From the NCBI GenBank assembly GCA_023101885.1, contig JALPQD010000294.1:1229501-1293500 (forward strand): a stretch of DNA of 64,000 bases, written 5' to 3'. How positions within the stretch are numbered: position 1 is the first letter of the stretch; the number at the start of each line of letters is the position of its first letter. A program made the position numbers and the translations under genes. Source of the stretch: Typhlomys cinereus. Taxonomy: Eukaryota > Chordata > Mammalia > Rodentia > Platacanthomyidae. The notes under the pieces are model-generated. The model had not been told where the DNA came from, ran no database searches, and worked only from the letters and a program-made list of their open reading frames with translations. Shown in pieces: positions 12,170-23,610 of this stretch.

Positions 12170-13260
12170 AAATTCACAGAACTGACAATAGAGTCATGAT
12201 GTCTTTTTTTATTATTTATTCAATTGTGCGTGTGTGCATGTGTATGTATGTATGTGTGCGTATGTATGTATGTGTGTGTAGAACCACAGACGAATTCAGG
12301 AACCACCATGGATGCCTCTATCTCCTGTTTACTCTGCCCCGGGATTCACAGGCTCCGCGCTACCAGGACCAGAAATGCAGGCTGCCCCTGCTTCCGCCCT
12401 GCGTCTATACGTGGCGTCTAGGATCTGAACTCAGGACCTTCCACCTGCAAGGCAGAGGCTTAACCCCTGAGCCACCTCTCTAGCCTGAGTCGTGATGTCT
12501 TAATGGAATATTGTGACGTCACAATGCAGAATACTGATGATACAATAATTCAGTCACATTGTAATGTCAGAGTTGATGACATTGTGATGTCTCACTGCAG
12601 CTTTGTCTTGTCACGATAGATCAAGGTGGTGCCACAACAATCAAAGTAACGACTCAATGATGTTATAATGGAACACGGGATGTCACAGTGCAGGATGCTG
12701 ATGATACAATGAAGTACTGTTTCATAATAAAATTATGATATCATAATGGAGCATTGTTGATGTCACTGTGTTGCTTTGCCTTGTCACAGTGGTGTACTAT
12801 GTTGTCATAAAATCATAGCAGTTGGACAGTGGAGAATTATGATGTCATAATAGAACATAATTATATCACAATTCAAGATTATAATGCCAGAATGGACATT
12901 TTGCTTCACAAGGACATTGTGAGGTCACAGTGTTAATAACGAAACACCATAATGTCACTGTAAAATTTTGCCTTGTCACAATGAAGCAGTGTAATGACAT
13001 AACAAGCATTGAAATGATACAAATTTTGAAAATTGTAATGTCCCAAGAGAACATTATTACATCACAATGGAGCATTTGACATCATAATGGACACAACAGT
13101 GCAGGAATATGATATCCAATGGACACAGTGCTTAACAAAACATTTTGAGGTCATACCTAAGTGTTGTTTACAGTATAGAGCACTGTTACGTCACAGTGCA
13201 GCTTTGTCTTGTCACAATAGAGCAGTGTGATGTAATGACAAGTAATAAACTGACAGTGAG
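12170..13260. repeat. Degenerate tandem repeat rich in TGACGTCA/TGATGTCA palindromes
   Basis: Apart from the SINE at 12206-12486, this region is built from variants of a roughly 20-bp motif (TGATGTCA followed by TAATGGA-type sequence). A larger unit is also visible: a block reading TTTG(T/C)CTTGTCAC recurs near 12603, 12775, 12968 and 13204 (spacings about 172, 193 and 236 bp), and a 30-bp block ending GATGATACAAT recurs about 155 bp apart (12514 and 12669). Perfect palindromes include TTGTGACGTCACAA at 12511-12524 and a 16-bp one at 12732-12747. I do not recognise the family. Function is unknown; ATF/CREB binding is inference from the TGACGTCA core. Confidence 0.7.
12206..12486 (-). mobile_element. 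DIP-type SINE with target-site duplication
   Basis: Minus-strand element: head at the right end ('ggctagagaggtggctcagg' complement near 12465-12486), A-box and B-box regions, a body shared with the 29.7-kb copy, then a GT/TATG-rich stretch (the complement of a CA tail) and a terminal CAATTGAAT on the minus strand. It is flanked by gagtcatgatgtctt at 12191-12205 and gagtcgtgatgtctt at 12487-12501, one mismatch in 15. It inserted into the left part of the palindrome-rich repeat that continues to 13260. Confidence 0.9.
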
Positions 13261-13770
13261 AAAGAAAAACAATGTTATTTTTTAAATATCTTTGAGTTTA
13301 TTCGTTTTGTATCATGCCATTGACCATGACTCTTTTGACAGTGGCTTAGTAGAGCTGACATCTCTAAGGCTGAAACTTTGCCTCATGTTTTCACATCTCT
13401 AGAATCAAAACACAAGTGATAACCCAGTACAGCCTTGTAGAACAGACCTGAGTGGACTTATCACTACACCCTGTCTTTCTCCATCATGTTACACAGTTCC
13501 CTGTTCCTCCACACCCCACATTCCCACACATCCACTCACTCAGTCTCCACTTGCCTTTCTCCATCGTGAACTTTTCTGCTGTTGGAAGCTGTGGATTTCT
13601 TCCCCAGAGTGCAGTTCCTAGCCCTGGGCTATTCTTTCACCTTTCTTGGATCTACTCTGAAACTTGAAATTGTTGCAATTAATCCCTAAATCAGCTCACC
13701 TGTTTCTCCTGCCTTTTGTACTCACTATAATCCATTTCATCTACTTATTTTCAAGCCATCTTTCTTTGTA
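13261..13770. other. Unassigned non-coding DNA
   Basis: Ordinary sequence between the palindrome repeat and a B4-like SINE. The frame at 13452-13667 is short and low in complexity, and I see nothing to support it. Confidence 0.5.
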
Positions 13771-14083
13771 TGTATGTGTGTGGAGTATGTATGCATGTAT
13801 ATATGTACTTCACATGTATGTGTGCATTCATATGGAGGCTTGAGGTTGACAACAGGTGTCTTCCTTGATTGCTCTCATTTTTATTAAAGTAGGGTCTCTC
13901 AATTGAACTCAAAGCTCACCAATTGGCTAGCTAGCTAACCAACTTGCCTTGGAGAGTCCCTTGTGTTTGCTTCCTAGAATTTCAGGCAGCTTCTACACCT
14001 ATCCTGCTTTGGTGCAGGTTCTGGAGATTCATCTGTGTCCTCAAGTTTGTACCCACTGAACCACGTCCTCTGTCCTTTCAACT
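13771..14083 (-). mobile_element. B4-like composite SINE
   Basis: On the minus strand the order is an ID/tRNA-like head (complement of 'cccactgaaccacgtcctct' near 14050-14070), a B1-like middle (complement of 'tagggtctctcaattgaact' near 13890), then the 'ggtgtcttccttgattgctc' complement and a TATG/CA-type tail. This order of ID-like then B1-like parts is that of the rodent B4 family. It is diverged. Confidence 0.65.
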
Positions 14084-14269
14084 GTTCCCATCTCATTGCC
14101 AGTAAAGCTAATTCCTTTCGTTTTGCTTAAGTTCTCATCTCTTCTCTAATCCATGAAGAAGATTTCATTGCTGTTCTACTTGAAGCTCGTCTGACCACAG
14201 CAAACTCCACTCACTGTGAGTTCCTCTGATGATTTCCTTGTCATTTATTCATCTTTTGTTCATCCATTC

Positions 14270-14580
14270 TTTCATGGGTGTGAATATAGGCATGTACATG
14301 CTATATGGCACACATGTGGAGGTCAGGGGAAAATCTGGAGTGCCAGTTTTAGCCTTCCACCTTATTTGAAAGAGGGTCTTTGCTGTATACTCCAATCTGG
14401 CTAGCTTCCCAGAACTTCTTGGGAGTCTCCTGTCTGTGATTCCCATCCTCTGCTAGGAGCATTGGAATCATCAAGGCTGACACCATGTATTCTGTCTTTT
14501 TAGGCAGGTTCCAGGGATTCAAACTCAGACTCACGCTTGCGTGACAAATGCTTTAGCCCACTGAGCCATCTCCTGAGCCC
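14270..14580 (-). mobile_element. B4-like composite SINE
   Basis: A second minus-strand element of the same architecture: head near 14550-14580 (complement of 'cccactgagccatctcctga'), a more diverged B1-like middle, and the 'cacatgtggaggtcagggga' complement near the tail at 14310. The B1-like part is harder to align than in the neighbouring copy, so the internal boundaries are approximate. Confidence 0.6.
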
Positions 14581-17489
14581 TTCACTTTCTCCAGAGAAGA
14601 CTTTTAGTCCTTGGGTCCACCTGGACTTCCAAGTTTCCATCATCAAAATCTGCTAATAATTCCTCTGCCATCCCCTGCTTATTCAACTTTAACTTTACAA
14701 GTCAAAGTCATTTCCATCCATCAAATCTTTTATTTTGTGCCTTGTGTTCATCCCCAAATGTCCCAACAACCTCTGCCACACACACATACTCACTAGCATA
14801 CTTATATCCACCCTGAAATCTTACTCACAGATCATATTATTAAGAAGTTTTCTGTGGTTTCTCCAACCTCAGAATGGATTGCTTACCATTCCTACATTTT
14901 ACTCTAATTTTCATGGGGAGGGGACCATGTTTGTCTCACTCATAACCTTTTCCTCAGCTCACATCAGTCATTTGATGGATATTGAAAGCAAGTGATGAAT
15001 GAATGATGGAGATGATACATCCTCTCCAACTTCCTGTTTCTTTGGGAACCGAGTAACCTCATATTCATCTTGCTTGACCTACTGGCAAGTCCTCTTTTGG
15101 TTCCTTTCCTGTTTAAATTTTGCTCAATTTTCTACTCCACTACTGATACCTTCCATGTCATGTTATTGTATTCAATAGCTGTCTTTTTGCTATTTCCCTC
15201 CAGGCTGAATGACAACAAGACAGCCAGAAGTTGTTGCAAAATGTAGATGAGAGACATGTGCTTGCAATATAGCTGCAGAGATAAAAATGGAAAGATCTAA
15301 GGCCTCTTTGAGGCACTAAAATGCACAGAACCCGGTAATGGGTCATACATTAAGTGTGAGGTAAAGAGAGGAAGCAGTGGTTACTCCTGGCTTCTCTTAT
15401 GATGTGGGCATTGGTGAAAAGATGGTGTGGGTTAAGAGAGGCAGAATCAAAGGTTGTTTTGGTTGTACTGCATCTGTGAAGCTTCATTGTTTCTTCTTGT
15501 AGATGGCAAGCAGAGTAGAGCTTAGGGAAAAAGTCTAAGCTGCAGATGGACGCTCAGGAGATGGGGCATATTTGTGGAACTCTGAATGGGTTCACTACTG
15601 TGGGCAGAGAAAAGAGAAGGGGACCTGATGTAAGCTGAGAGGCCTTCCAGACTCTAGAGGTCAGGTAGAAGGACAGGAGCCAGCATCGGAAATTGAGCAG
15701 AAACAGCCAAGAAATGAGTAAAAGGAAAACTGTGAGAAAGTAGCCTCATAGAAGCCAAGAGAAGAGAGGATTTCCAAGTTCAGCAGATGGAGCGTGGTGA
15801 GGGGCAGATACAAGAGTGACATTTCCACCTGAGAGTCTTGTGCATTTTATGACACTTCTTTCATGTATTCATTCCTTACCAATGATAGAGATAAAATTTT
15901 ACAGGTATTCTGCTAAATTATTTGTTTGTGATATCTAGAATTATGAAATAGAAGAATTGTATCAAACATGGGAACACCCTCTATCTTGTTATTTCTCCCA
16001 AGGAACACAATTAGAACCAACCTTAGAGTCCTAATTAGATCAATCCCAGGCTTTTGCCTTCTCCCATTCCTCTTTTTTTCAGTGCAGAGGATTGAAAGGA
16101 CCTCATGCATCTGAGGCATATCCTCTGCCTTTTGAACTTCTAGCTTCACTTAGAATAATCTCTACTTTTTTTCTTTCCTACATTCCCTGTACCACAGCCA
16201 GCAAAATGAAAATGTTAGAATCTGACTCCCATTAGGATGGCTGACCAGTGAGAAAGGAACAGGAAGTAGGAAAGGATGTGGTCTGTCCATCAGTTCTCTT
16301 TGGTATTTGAATGATGGTACTGTTCCTCATGAAACATGAACTATAATGGAAGAAGTATGAAATACCCAGACATGATCTGCCGTCACGACGCCTGTTTTTA
16401 CAGTTGACAGAGGAGTCATACAGAAGTCCAGTTACAGAGTGAGGCAAGGAGTGATAGCGCCAGACTTGACGCAGCAGTAGAGATGAAGCGCAGAGCAGCA
16501 CAGATGCATGGGGCTTTGTGGGATGACATCATCTAGGTTTGCCAGTTGGCTGGAGAGAAGGTTTCAGGGACAGAGGCACCACGAGGGGCTACTGGCCCCT
16601 GTTAACTGTGTACCATACATTAAGGAGGTGTCTTTGGAAAATGACAAAATTTGAAGGACCAGATCATGGGCTCAGTTTTGTCCATGTTGAACTCCAGTGC
16701 TTATCTCTCCTATATGAAGCCTTTCCGAGTACTTGGTGCTTTATTGACCACTCAAACTCCTAGAGATGAAGTAATATTAGTAATTTTAAATGTTTCAACC
16801 TACTTTATACTGTCAGTACTTCCCCTTGACACTTGTCATTCTTCTGTCTGCTTTTCTAATTGCCGTGTTGTACCTAAGGATGTGGAATCTTCATTGGCTA
16901 CAAAACACTCATTCACTATTTTTGTTTGTATACCTGATAACCCTCGTCAAGAAACAGTGTTGTGAAGCTTTTATATATTTGGATTACCGATGCTGTCGAA
17001 TGATTTCCTTGACAACAGCCTAATCACAGGTCAGTTTATCCTTGGCAGGAAATCACTAGAGAGCACACATCTTTCAGGGCATAAACAAGTTCATTAACAG
17101 AAAGCAAATCATATTCTTCAGTGTTCTACAAGAGTATATACTCTATCTCAGTGAAGTTGTAGGCCCTTTACTACTCACTAGGTTAAATTATATAATTGGA
17201 CCTTGAGTGAAACACAAGGGTGTTGAACCCTTGAGAGATTTTTTTCTTCACAGTCAAAAATTTGTTTCCTGTGAATTTTTTTCTTGAGAACTTTATAAAA
17301 TATCATGAGTTTGTGTCTTTAGTAGAATTTGATAGCTCTCTTTTTACTCTTTCTTAAATTAGCCTCAGAGATTTCGTTATTGGAAAATCAGAATTTATTT
17401 TCTCAGCTGTTTAAATGTAATATATTTGAAGACAGAGGCACTGTCCTGTAAGTTTATAGCCTAAATAAATCTGTTTTAAAGGTGTACTG
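14581..17489. other. Unassigned non-coding DNA
   Basis: No gene or clear repeat recognised. The segment around 16380-16500 has more CpG dinucleotides than its surroundings, but the frames there (16232-16501 minus, 16539-16965 plus) overlap and lack any family resemblance. They are more likely chance frames. Confidence 0.5.
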
Positions 17490-17690
17490 GTCAGAGGCCA
17501 GGTGGCATAATGGGATGACATATGAGTTATTCACATTTGAAGACCTGGCATTAAACTTATTACAGGATGCCAGGAAAATGACTTTAGAAGTGTCAGTTTG
17601 CTCGAGTCCTTGGTGGGCATCTGAGAACATCACACAGTTGCTCTAAGGTCTAACATAATGTATCCTCTGTAAATTATATTGCTATGTTAG
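17490..17690 (+). repeat. MIR-like ancient SINE (diverged)
   Basis: Segments follow MIR order: an opening 'aggtggcataatgggatgac', a tRNA-related portion with 'gaagacctggcattaaac', a core resembling 'ccaggaaaatgactt', and an end around 'acataatgtatcctctgtaa'. Similarity is weak and the 3' half is uncertain. Confidence 0.4.
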
Positions 17691-20559
17691 CCACCTAAGG
17701 TACAAAAGGGCAGTTTGAATGACTTCAGGAGGTATTCCAAAATCTTGTTTTAATAAGTAATGAGAATTACAAGTCAGTCTACAAAAAGGTAGTCTACAGG
17801 GCAGTATGAGGGACTGGGAATTGCAATTTAAGCTTTTCTACTTCTCTAATCTTTACCTGGCTCATCAGTTATTCAGCAAGTATTTACTTAAGCCTGCTTT
17901 TCTGAGCTCTTGTCATTTTAGGCATGGATAATATAACAAGACGAGTTCTACCTTTCTTTTCCCTGGCTTTAGGTTTCCTATAAATGCCAGTAATAATATT
18001 TCAAAGAAATTCTGTGAAGAACTTAGTAGTACTCCAAAAAATGCTATGATAACCTGTCTTGAGTATTTATAAGATCGTCTCTCACTAACCCCAAAAGTGT
18101 TTAATTGGACTCCTTATCTGAAGATCTTTGACTGATTTTCATCCGCATTTGCCAAGAAATGTCTAGTAATTATGTGCTCAGTTTCTCCTTGAATATCTTT
18201 TTGAATTACTTAAAAGGCCATCATCATTAATTCATATTTAATATCTGAATCTAAGATTTCCTTATTGTAGTAATATATTATGTGCTAGCCAGAAACATTA
18301 CATAATTTGAGAAAGTAAAGAGCTTGAAAGGTACCACTCAGAATCTTGATTTCTATTGTGAAAGCAAATTTCAGTAAGCTCAGACTTACCCTAGACTAAC
18401 TCGACTCATTTAGCTCCATTTCTTATGCATTTAGCCTTAGGTCTTCGGGCAAAATGGTACAATTAGTGATTTTTACCAGAGAAGGCTCAAGAAAAGGCAG
18501 AAATGGTTGACCATAGCAGCCAATAAGAGGGCAATCCTGGGCTGAGTCTGTTTTAGTCCTCTTTCTACACGAGAGAAGAAGGGGCTTCAGTCTGAAACTA
18601 GGCTGCACCAGAAGTAGTGTCATTCCTAAGGAGTCTGGCTTAGCTCTGCTTAGTCCACTCAAGCAATGTTATAGGTAGCTTGTGCATCTTCCAAGAACTG
18701 TATGATGCTGAAAGACAAGCAGGTGATTTAGCACTTGTCTTTTTTGAACCTTAGTTTTTTTTCTTTATCTGTCTGTATTACTGTTTCAGTATCCCTATGT
18801 CAATGAGAGTCAGTCCCAAAGTTTAGAAAGTCTGTTCATAGAAAGAACCAAGGTGAGCTGGGGACAAACTGAACTTACCTTGCTAAAAGGGATAATTTGG
18901 GCATAACATTATTATTATTATTGTTATTATTATTATTACTTAATATCTAATATTCTCTAAATCTGTGATGAATACTTACTAGGTACAGAGTAGTGAACAA
19001 GGAGACATGTAACAGGAGAGACTGAAAAGGCAGCAAGTGTTGTGTAGTGGATTTTGTGGTGAGAGTGGAGTTAGAGGAAGATATTCCAGAAAGAGTGAAA
19101 AGGATAGGTGAAGGATTCAAAAGAAGTAGGAAAAAAGGCCTATGTGTTTGGGGACAATGACCTTGGGTAGTAAAATGGTACCAGCAGGTGGACGTGGACT
19201 GGACCATGCAGAGGTCTTTGTTTGAAAAGCCTCACTGCAAATGAAAATTCTGAAAAGAGGCCATTTTTATGCAACTGTTACCTCTTAGGACAAATGAAAG
19301 GGGACAGTCAATCTGCACTCACAATCCAGAATAATTGTGAACAGAAACTAGAAGTCTGTTGAAAAGCATTTTATTATGTCAAAAGCCTGCAAGCACTCAG
19401 TTCTCCAACATTTATCACTCAAAAATAGAGGAGTCAAAAGTTGAAAAGTCTGCAGCAACAGCATTTGAGAAAATGAATAATTTAAAGAGAATGAAATCAT
19501 GAATAATGAATTAAAAAAGAAGCTTCACTTCTGATTAGAGGTTTATAATTTTTATTTTACAGCAAAATATAGTTGGCTGCCATGCATTCCTGACGGACTT
19601 CGTCTGAGTACAATTAGGTCCAACACATTAGTGCCTTGATGTGCAGACTTCAAGCTGGCTTCTTGTGTCGAAACCATTAAATTTTAATGTATTCCGCTCA
19701 AGCCTAAGTGGTCACAGATGACTCATAATGTTCTCCCTGCTCTCAGTGAAAATGATCGTCAGCAAGAGAAGTATCCCCATTGGCCACAATAATCTTCCTA
19801 GTTGGTTTTCTAAACATTTTCATGTCTGTAGGCGATTAGGAATAAACACTACAAGGCTGATGGGTAAAGCACTGTGATAATTGCTCTGAAACCACAGGAA
19901 ATTTGATGATGATGAAGCAGAACTCTGCAACTCCTGACATTTTATTTTTAAATCTTTGATGTCAGGAAGGTATAAGTGACATAAGCTGCTCTTTAAGAAG
20001 GGAATCCGGCAACCATGAGACCTTTATGCTTTTCCTTCTGGAAGACTGAAAAGGCTTTCTTCCTTCTGGAAGAAATAGATGCCAAGAGTTGCCCCAGGGT
20101 ATTATGATCTCAGTATTTAACCACCAGGCAGAGGCAGGATGAGCCTTCGGGCTTGCCTGGTTGGCATTCAGACAGCAACCTAACCCAATCAAAACTGGAT
20201 CATGGCAGGAGCATGTGAAACTTAATAGCCTGGGAATTTCTCAAGTGCTCACCTGACTTGGTCATTCTCCAGGTACAGAGAAATATATCCAACACTTTGC
20301 CAGCTGAGGTTCCCGATTTTGTGCAGCCCGTGGAGATGCCCCTGATGTGTTGCCATCTTTCTAGTTCTGAAAGCTCCTCACAGCCTCCTACTATAACAAC
20401 TCTCATTATCAGCCATGACTCACAGGTCACATCATGGTACAATCATTGTGTGCAACAATAATTATCACCATACGCATCTCCTGCATCTCTCAAAAAGAGT
20501 CATGTTTCCTCCTGGCTTCAGATCTTCCTTGTCCCCAGGCTTGCTGTTCGTTGCCTAGG
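17691..20559. other. Unassigned DNA with ancient-repeat traces and a candidate conserved element
   Basis: Short stretches at about 17865-17950 and 18960-19020 resemble the widely dispersed mammalian fossil motif of the type 'attcagcaagtatttactta..gcc' followed by 'acaag'; I cannot fix the family. The most gene-like texture is at 19560-19790, a CpG-retaining stretch treated under findings. No ORF here looks real. Confidence 0.45.
18908..18939. repeat. (ATT)n microsatellite
   Basis: About ten ATT units with one GTT interruption. Simple repeat with no retroposon body visible beside it. Confidence 0.85.
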
Positions 20560-20850
20560 AGCCCTTTCTGGGGACTGACTTCTGGGGTCCTTTGTAATAG
20601 GCTAAGGTCATTCCACCCTCTCCCTACCTTCCTGCACCTCTCTCTGAGGCATGGCTTTGCCTATTTATCCAGCATGTTATCTATCACTGAACTCTGTGAG
20701 TGAGGAGATTGATTTCCCTGCCGTGGATGCCTTGAGAACAGGGACTGTGCTTCATGCCTTTGACACCCTTGGCTCTCAGCATGATTTGCTCCTGGGAGAT
20801 GCTCAGGGGCAGATGGATGCAATAGGAAGTATTGTAAATCTTTTTCCTGT
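20560..20850 (+). repeat. L2-like fragment
   Basis: The right part carries the L2 3'-end sequence of the type 'gagggcagggact..ctg', here 'ttgagaacagggactgtgct' at about 20732, followed by a stretch in the position of the common '..tggcacatagtagg..ctc' end. The left part is CT-rich and contains 'caccctctccctaccttcct', consistent with upstream L2. Diverged; limits approximate. Confidence 0.45.
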
Positions 20851-23132
20851 CCTTGACATTATGGGGAACAATTGACTTTTTTCCAGATCCTCTAAGTATC
20901 ATTCTGGATAACTGAAGGCAGGAATTAGATAATGAAACTTGTTTTTATTTCCTATAATATAATTTGATTACTTTTTTCTAAATAGAAACATTTTTGCATT
21001 CCTTTTATTTAATGAAGTAGCATGGTCCATACTGACAGTAACTGTGGGATCCTCATGAGATGCACTCATTAACTATTGTGAAATTAGGCACACATGGGTA
21101 TAGGCTATATGGTTCAGATGCTCTGAGAACTGCTTTTCTCTAGGCAGTCAAATAAGACAGTGCCACCACTTTCCCTCCCCCTTCTTGGTGGGTTCAGCAG
21201 ATGCACCAAAGAAACAGTCAGCACTAGTATTTTAGGACTGGAAGATAAATCTAAAAGTCTCCATTCTAATCCTCCAGGGCTTTCTATATCTTAAACCATC
21301 CCAGAAAGATGGATGTTTGTGCTTAAGTATCTCTAGGGATAGGCTTCTTAGGCCTCTCAATTCCATTATCTCACCAGCCTTCTCGTCAGGAAGGGTTTCC
21401 CCCTAATGTTTAACTTTACTCCTTCCTATTGCAATTGAAGCACATTTCCCTTTGTCCTGACTGTAAATAAAAGACAAATAGTCACCAGCACCTGTCCACT
21501 CTCATTTGTAATTGACAGTATCTGGCTTCCCCCAGACAGCTTTTGTTTCGTGTTGCATGGAATTAGTCTTGCATTTTACTCCTTATGCTATACCCAAGAG
21601 ACTCTTCCTTTTAGAACTTTCTTTGCTACATTGCAGCAAGTATCAGGTACCATGCATTTTAGATACATATATTCTAGTGATAAAAAATGGTTCTCATTAA
21701 TATATCAGATCCTATGGCAATTAAATACTACATAGCTATTCAAAAGAAAATGAGTTTTAAATTTTTATACATTCCTGGAAGGTTACCATTTGCTCAGAGT
21801 TTTAACTTATGAACAGGACAAAATATATGCTCATTCAGATTAATTAATTAAATCAATGACTTAGCTCCCACTAAGTTAAGTAGATCCTCTAGTATGCAGT
21901 AGTATAGTCTTGAATCTTAAACTCACTTTAACACTGCTAGTCTACACAAACCTAAACTTGATGCCTTGATGCTGTAGTGATGGAAGTCATTAAAATGAGA
22001 AAAAAGACCATTCATAATATTTTTTTCAAAACAAAAAATATTCTTTTTTGTTGATAAATTGACATAGTAAATATTATGAATATTTATTCTGCAAGTATGA
22101 GTGTAATTATTATTGTGAACTGTATCTTAAAGTGTATATTCCTAAAGCCTAGTCACCTTTCAATAGGTCTAGCCATGTAAATAAGAAATAATACCAAGTC
22201 AGTATTCCAGATATGTGAGATCTTTCTGGGATCCAGATGATACATCTGGAGAATAAAGAGTTTGTAGGAGTGTGTCTAGGTCTCACTTGGATTTATGCTT
22301 CTGTTCTATATTCACATCTCTATGCATTGAACCAAGGTCAGCACCACAGGAATATGCAGTCAGGAAGTGGGTTTATCATCAACATCAGTAATAGTCCTTT
22401 CATTTAGTTCTTTGTCATCCCATGACCATCATTTCAAGAGACAGTTTTAAAACTTTTTTTCAATTCCCACAAACACAGGAAGCAAAACTATCATAAAATA
22501 ACCATTTTATTTGATCTACTTCTCACATCACTCTGTTCTGAAGTCAAGTTATTTGTTTAAGAGATTGAATTTTGATACCCTTTCTCATGGCCTATCCTAA
22601 TAGGCAGCTATCACAGTCTGGAGACAATGTGGCCTCCTTCCTGATACTTCATAAGCAACTCTTTAGTCGAGTGTAAAATTGATTCTGATGTGGATGCCCC
22701 ACTCCTCTATGCCTATTTGAGTTGCACACATAGGTCAGTTTAGCCACCGTGAGTTCTGCGAGTGATGGTGATGGAAAGGAATAGCTGAGAGGGAACATGG
22801 CACCACGGCTGTGCTAGTCTCCACTCGCTGCTGAAGCAGCTGGACAGTGCCCAGGAGAGCTGCTCTTGGCAGTGTTCACCAGGGACTATTGCAGGATGGC
22901 AGGGACTGAGAAAGCACCTAGCTGGACCACAGTCTCAGTAGACTGCTGCCAATCAACCCAAGTACTTACTGAAACTCATGCTTTATTCATTTTAGCTTTG
23001 AAAGGTTTTTTTTAACTTGCTTGGAATTGATGAATTAAAAAACTTTTCATTATGTTATTGAATCTTGCTTTAAAGATAAAGATCACCTTTTATGGTGATC
23101 ATTATCTTTTGTTTTATTGGCCTGAGGTGGGG
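20851..23132. other. Unassigned AT-rich non-coding DNA
   Basis: No gene or named repeat. Only short overlapping frames occur (for example 21512-21735). A CpG-bearing stretch near 22740-22860 is not repetitive within this window. Confidence 0.5.
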
Positions 23133-23136
23133 AGAA

Positions 23137-23193
<57 letters not shown>

Positions 23194-23206
23194 AGAGAGA
23201 GAGAGA
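23133..23206. repeat. (GA)n microsatellite
   Basis: Purine run of GA dinucleotides with AAAG interruptions. The Arg-Glu repeat frame across it (23052-23300) is an artefact. Confidence 0.93.
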
Positions 23207-23419
23207 CTTTTCTGTTTGCATCCTGGCTGTATTATTGAGGAATACAACTGCTATCATTTTCTGCACTGTTCACTCATGGACCCTCCCATCACATATTTAG
23301 AACTCACACACATAATTTCTCTTGCATGCCTGACATTGGAAAACAGTATAATGCAAGCAACAAATAATTAGTTATAGATGATGTGGTGTGCTTTTGGAAC
23401 ACAAATGTAGGAAGCAGCC

Positions 23420-23610
23420 TTGTCTGATTGGTGTTCTGGCCTGCCTAACTTACCATATGATTTTGATCAAATGTCTAAACCTTTCTGAGCCTCGGTCTCC
23501 CAATCTGATACCATGGTAGTACTGTGAGGACTGATGGAGATGGTGTGTGGAACTTGGCACAGAAGGAACCCTCAATCATTATGGCTGATGGTTTTACTGT
23601 GACAGTTATA
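23420..23610 (+). repeat. MIR ancient SINE
   Basis: Good match in order to the MIR consensus: a middle segment of the form 'ctttctgagcctcggtctcc' at about 23481, then 'atctgataccatggtagtac', 'tgtgaggactgatggagatg', and 'cttggcacagaaggaaccct' near 23550. This is the clearest MIR in the window. Confidence 0.75.

Noticed and set aside
11823..12177. Cys-Val and His-Thr repeat frames
   Set aside because: Translations of the CA microsatellite on both strands. The same applies at 29662-29988, 57644-57893 and 63320-63746.
12487..13260. Repeated short palindromic units resembling a CRISPR array
   Set aside because: The units are diverged, spacers are not of constant length, and the genome is eukaryotic.
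16232..16965. Overlapping frames with CpG-containing sequence
   Set aside because: Both strands and several frames are open, with no family resemblance; the CpGs alone do not make an exon.
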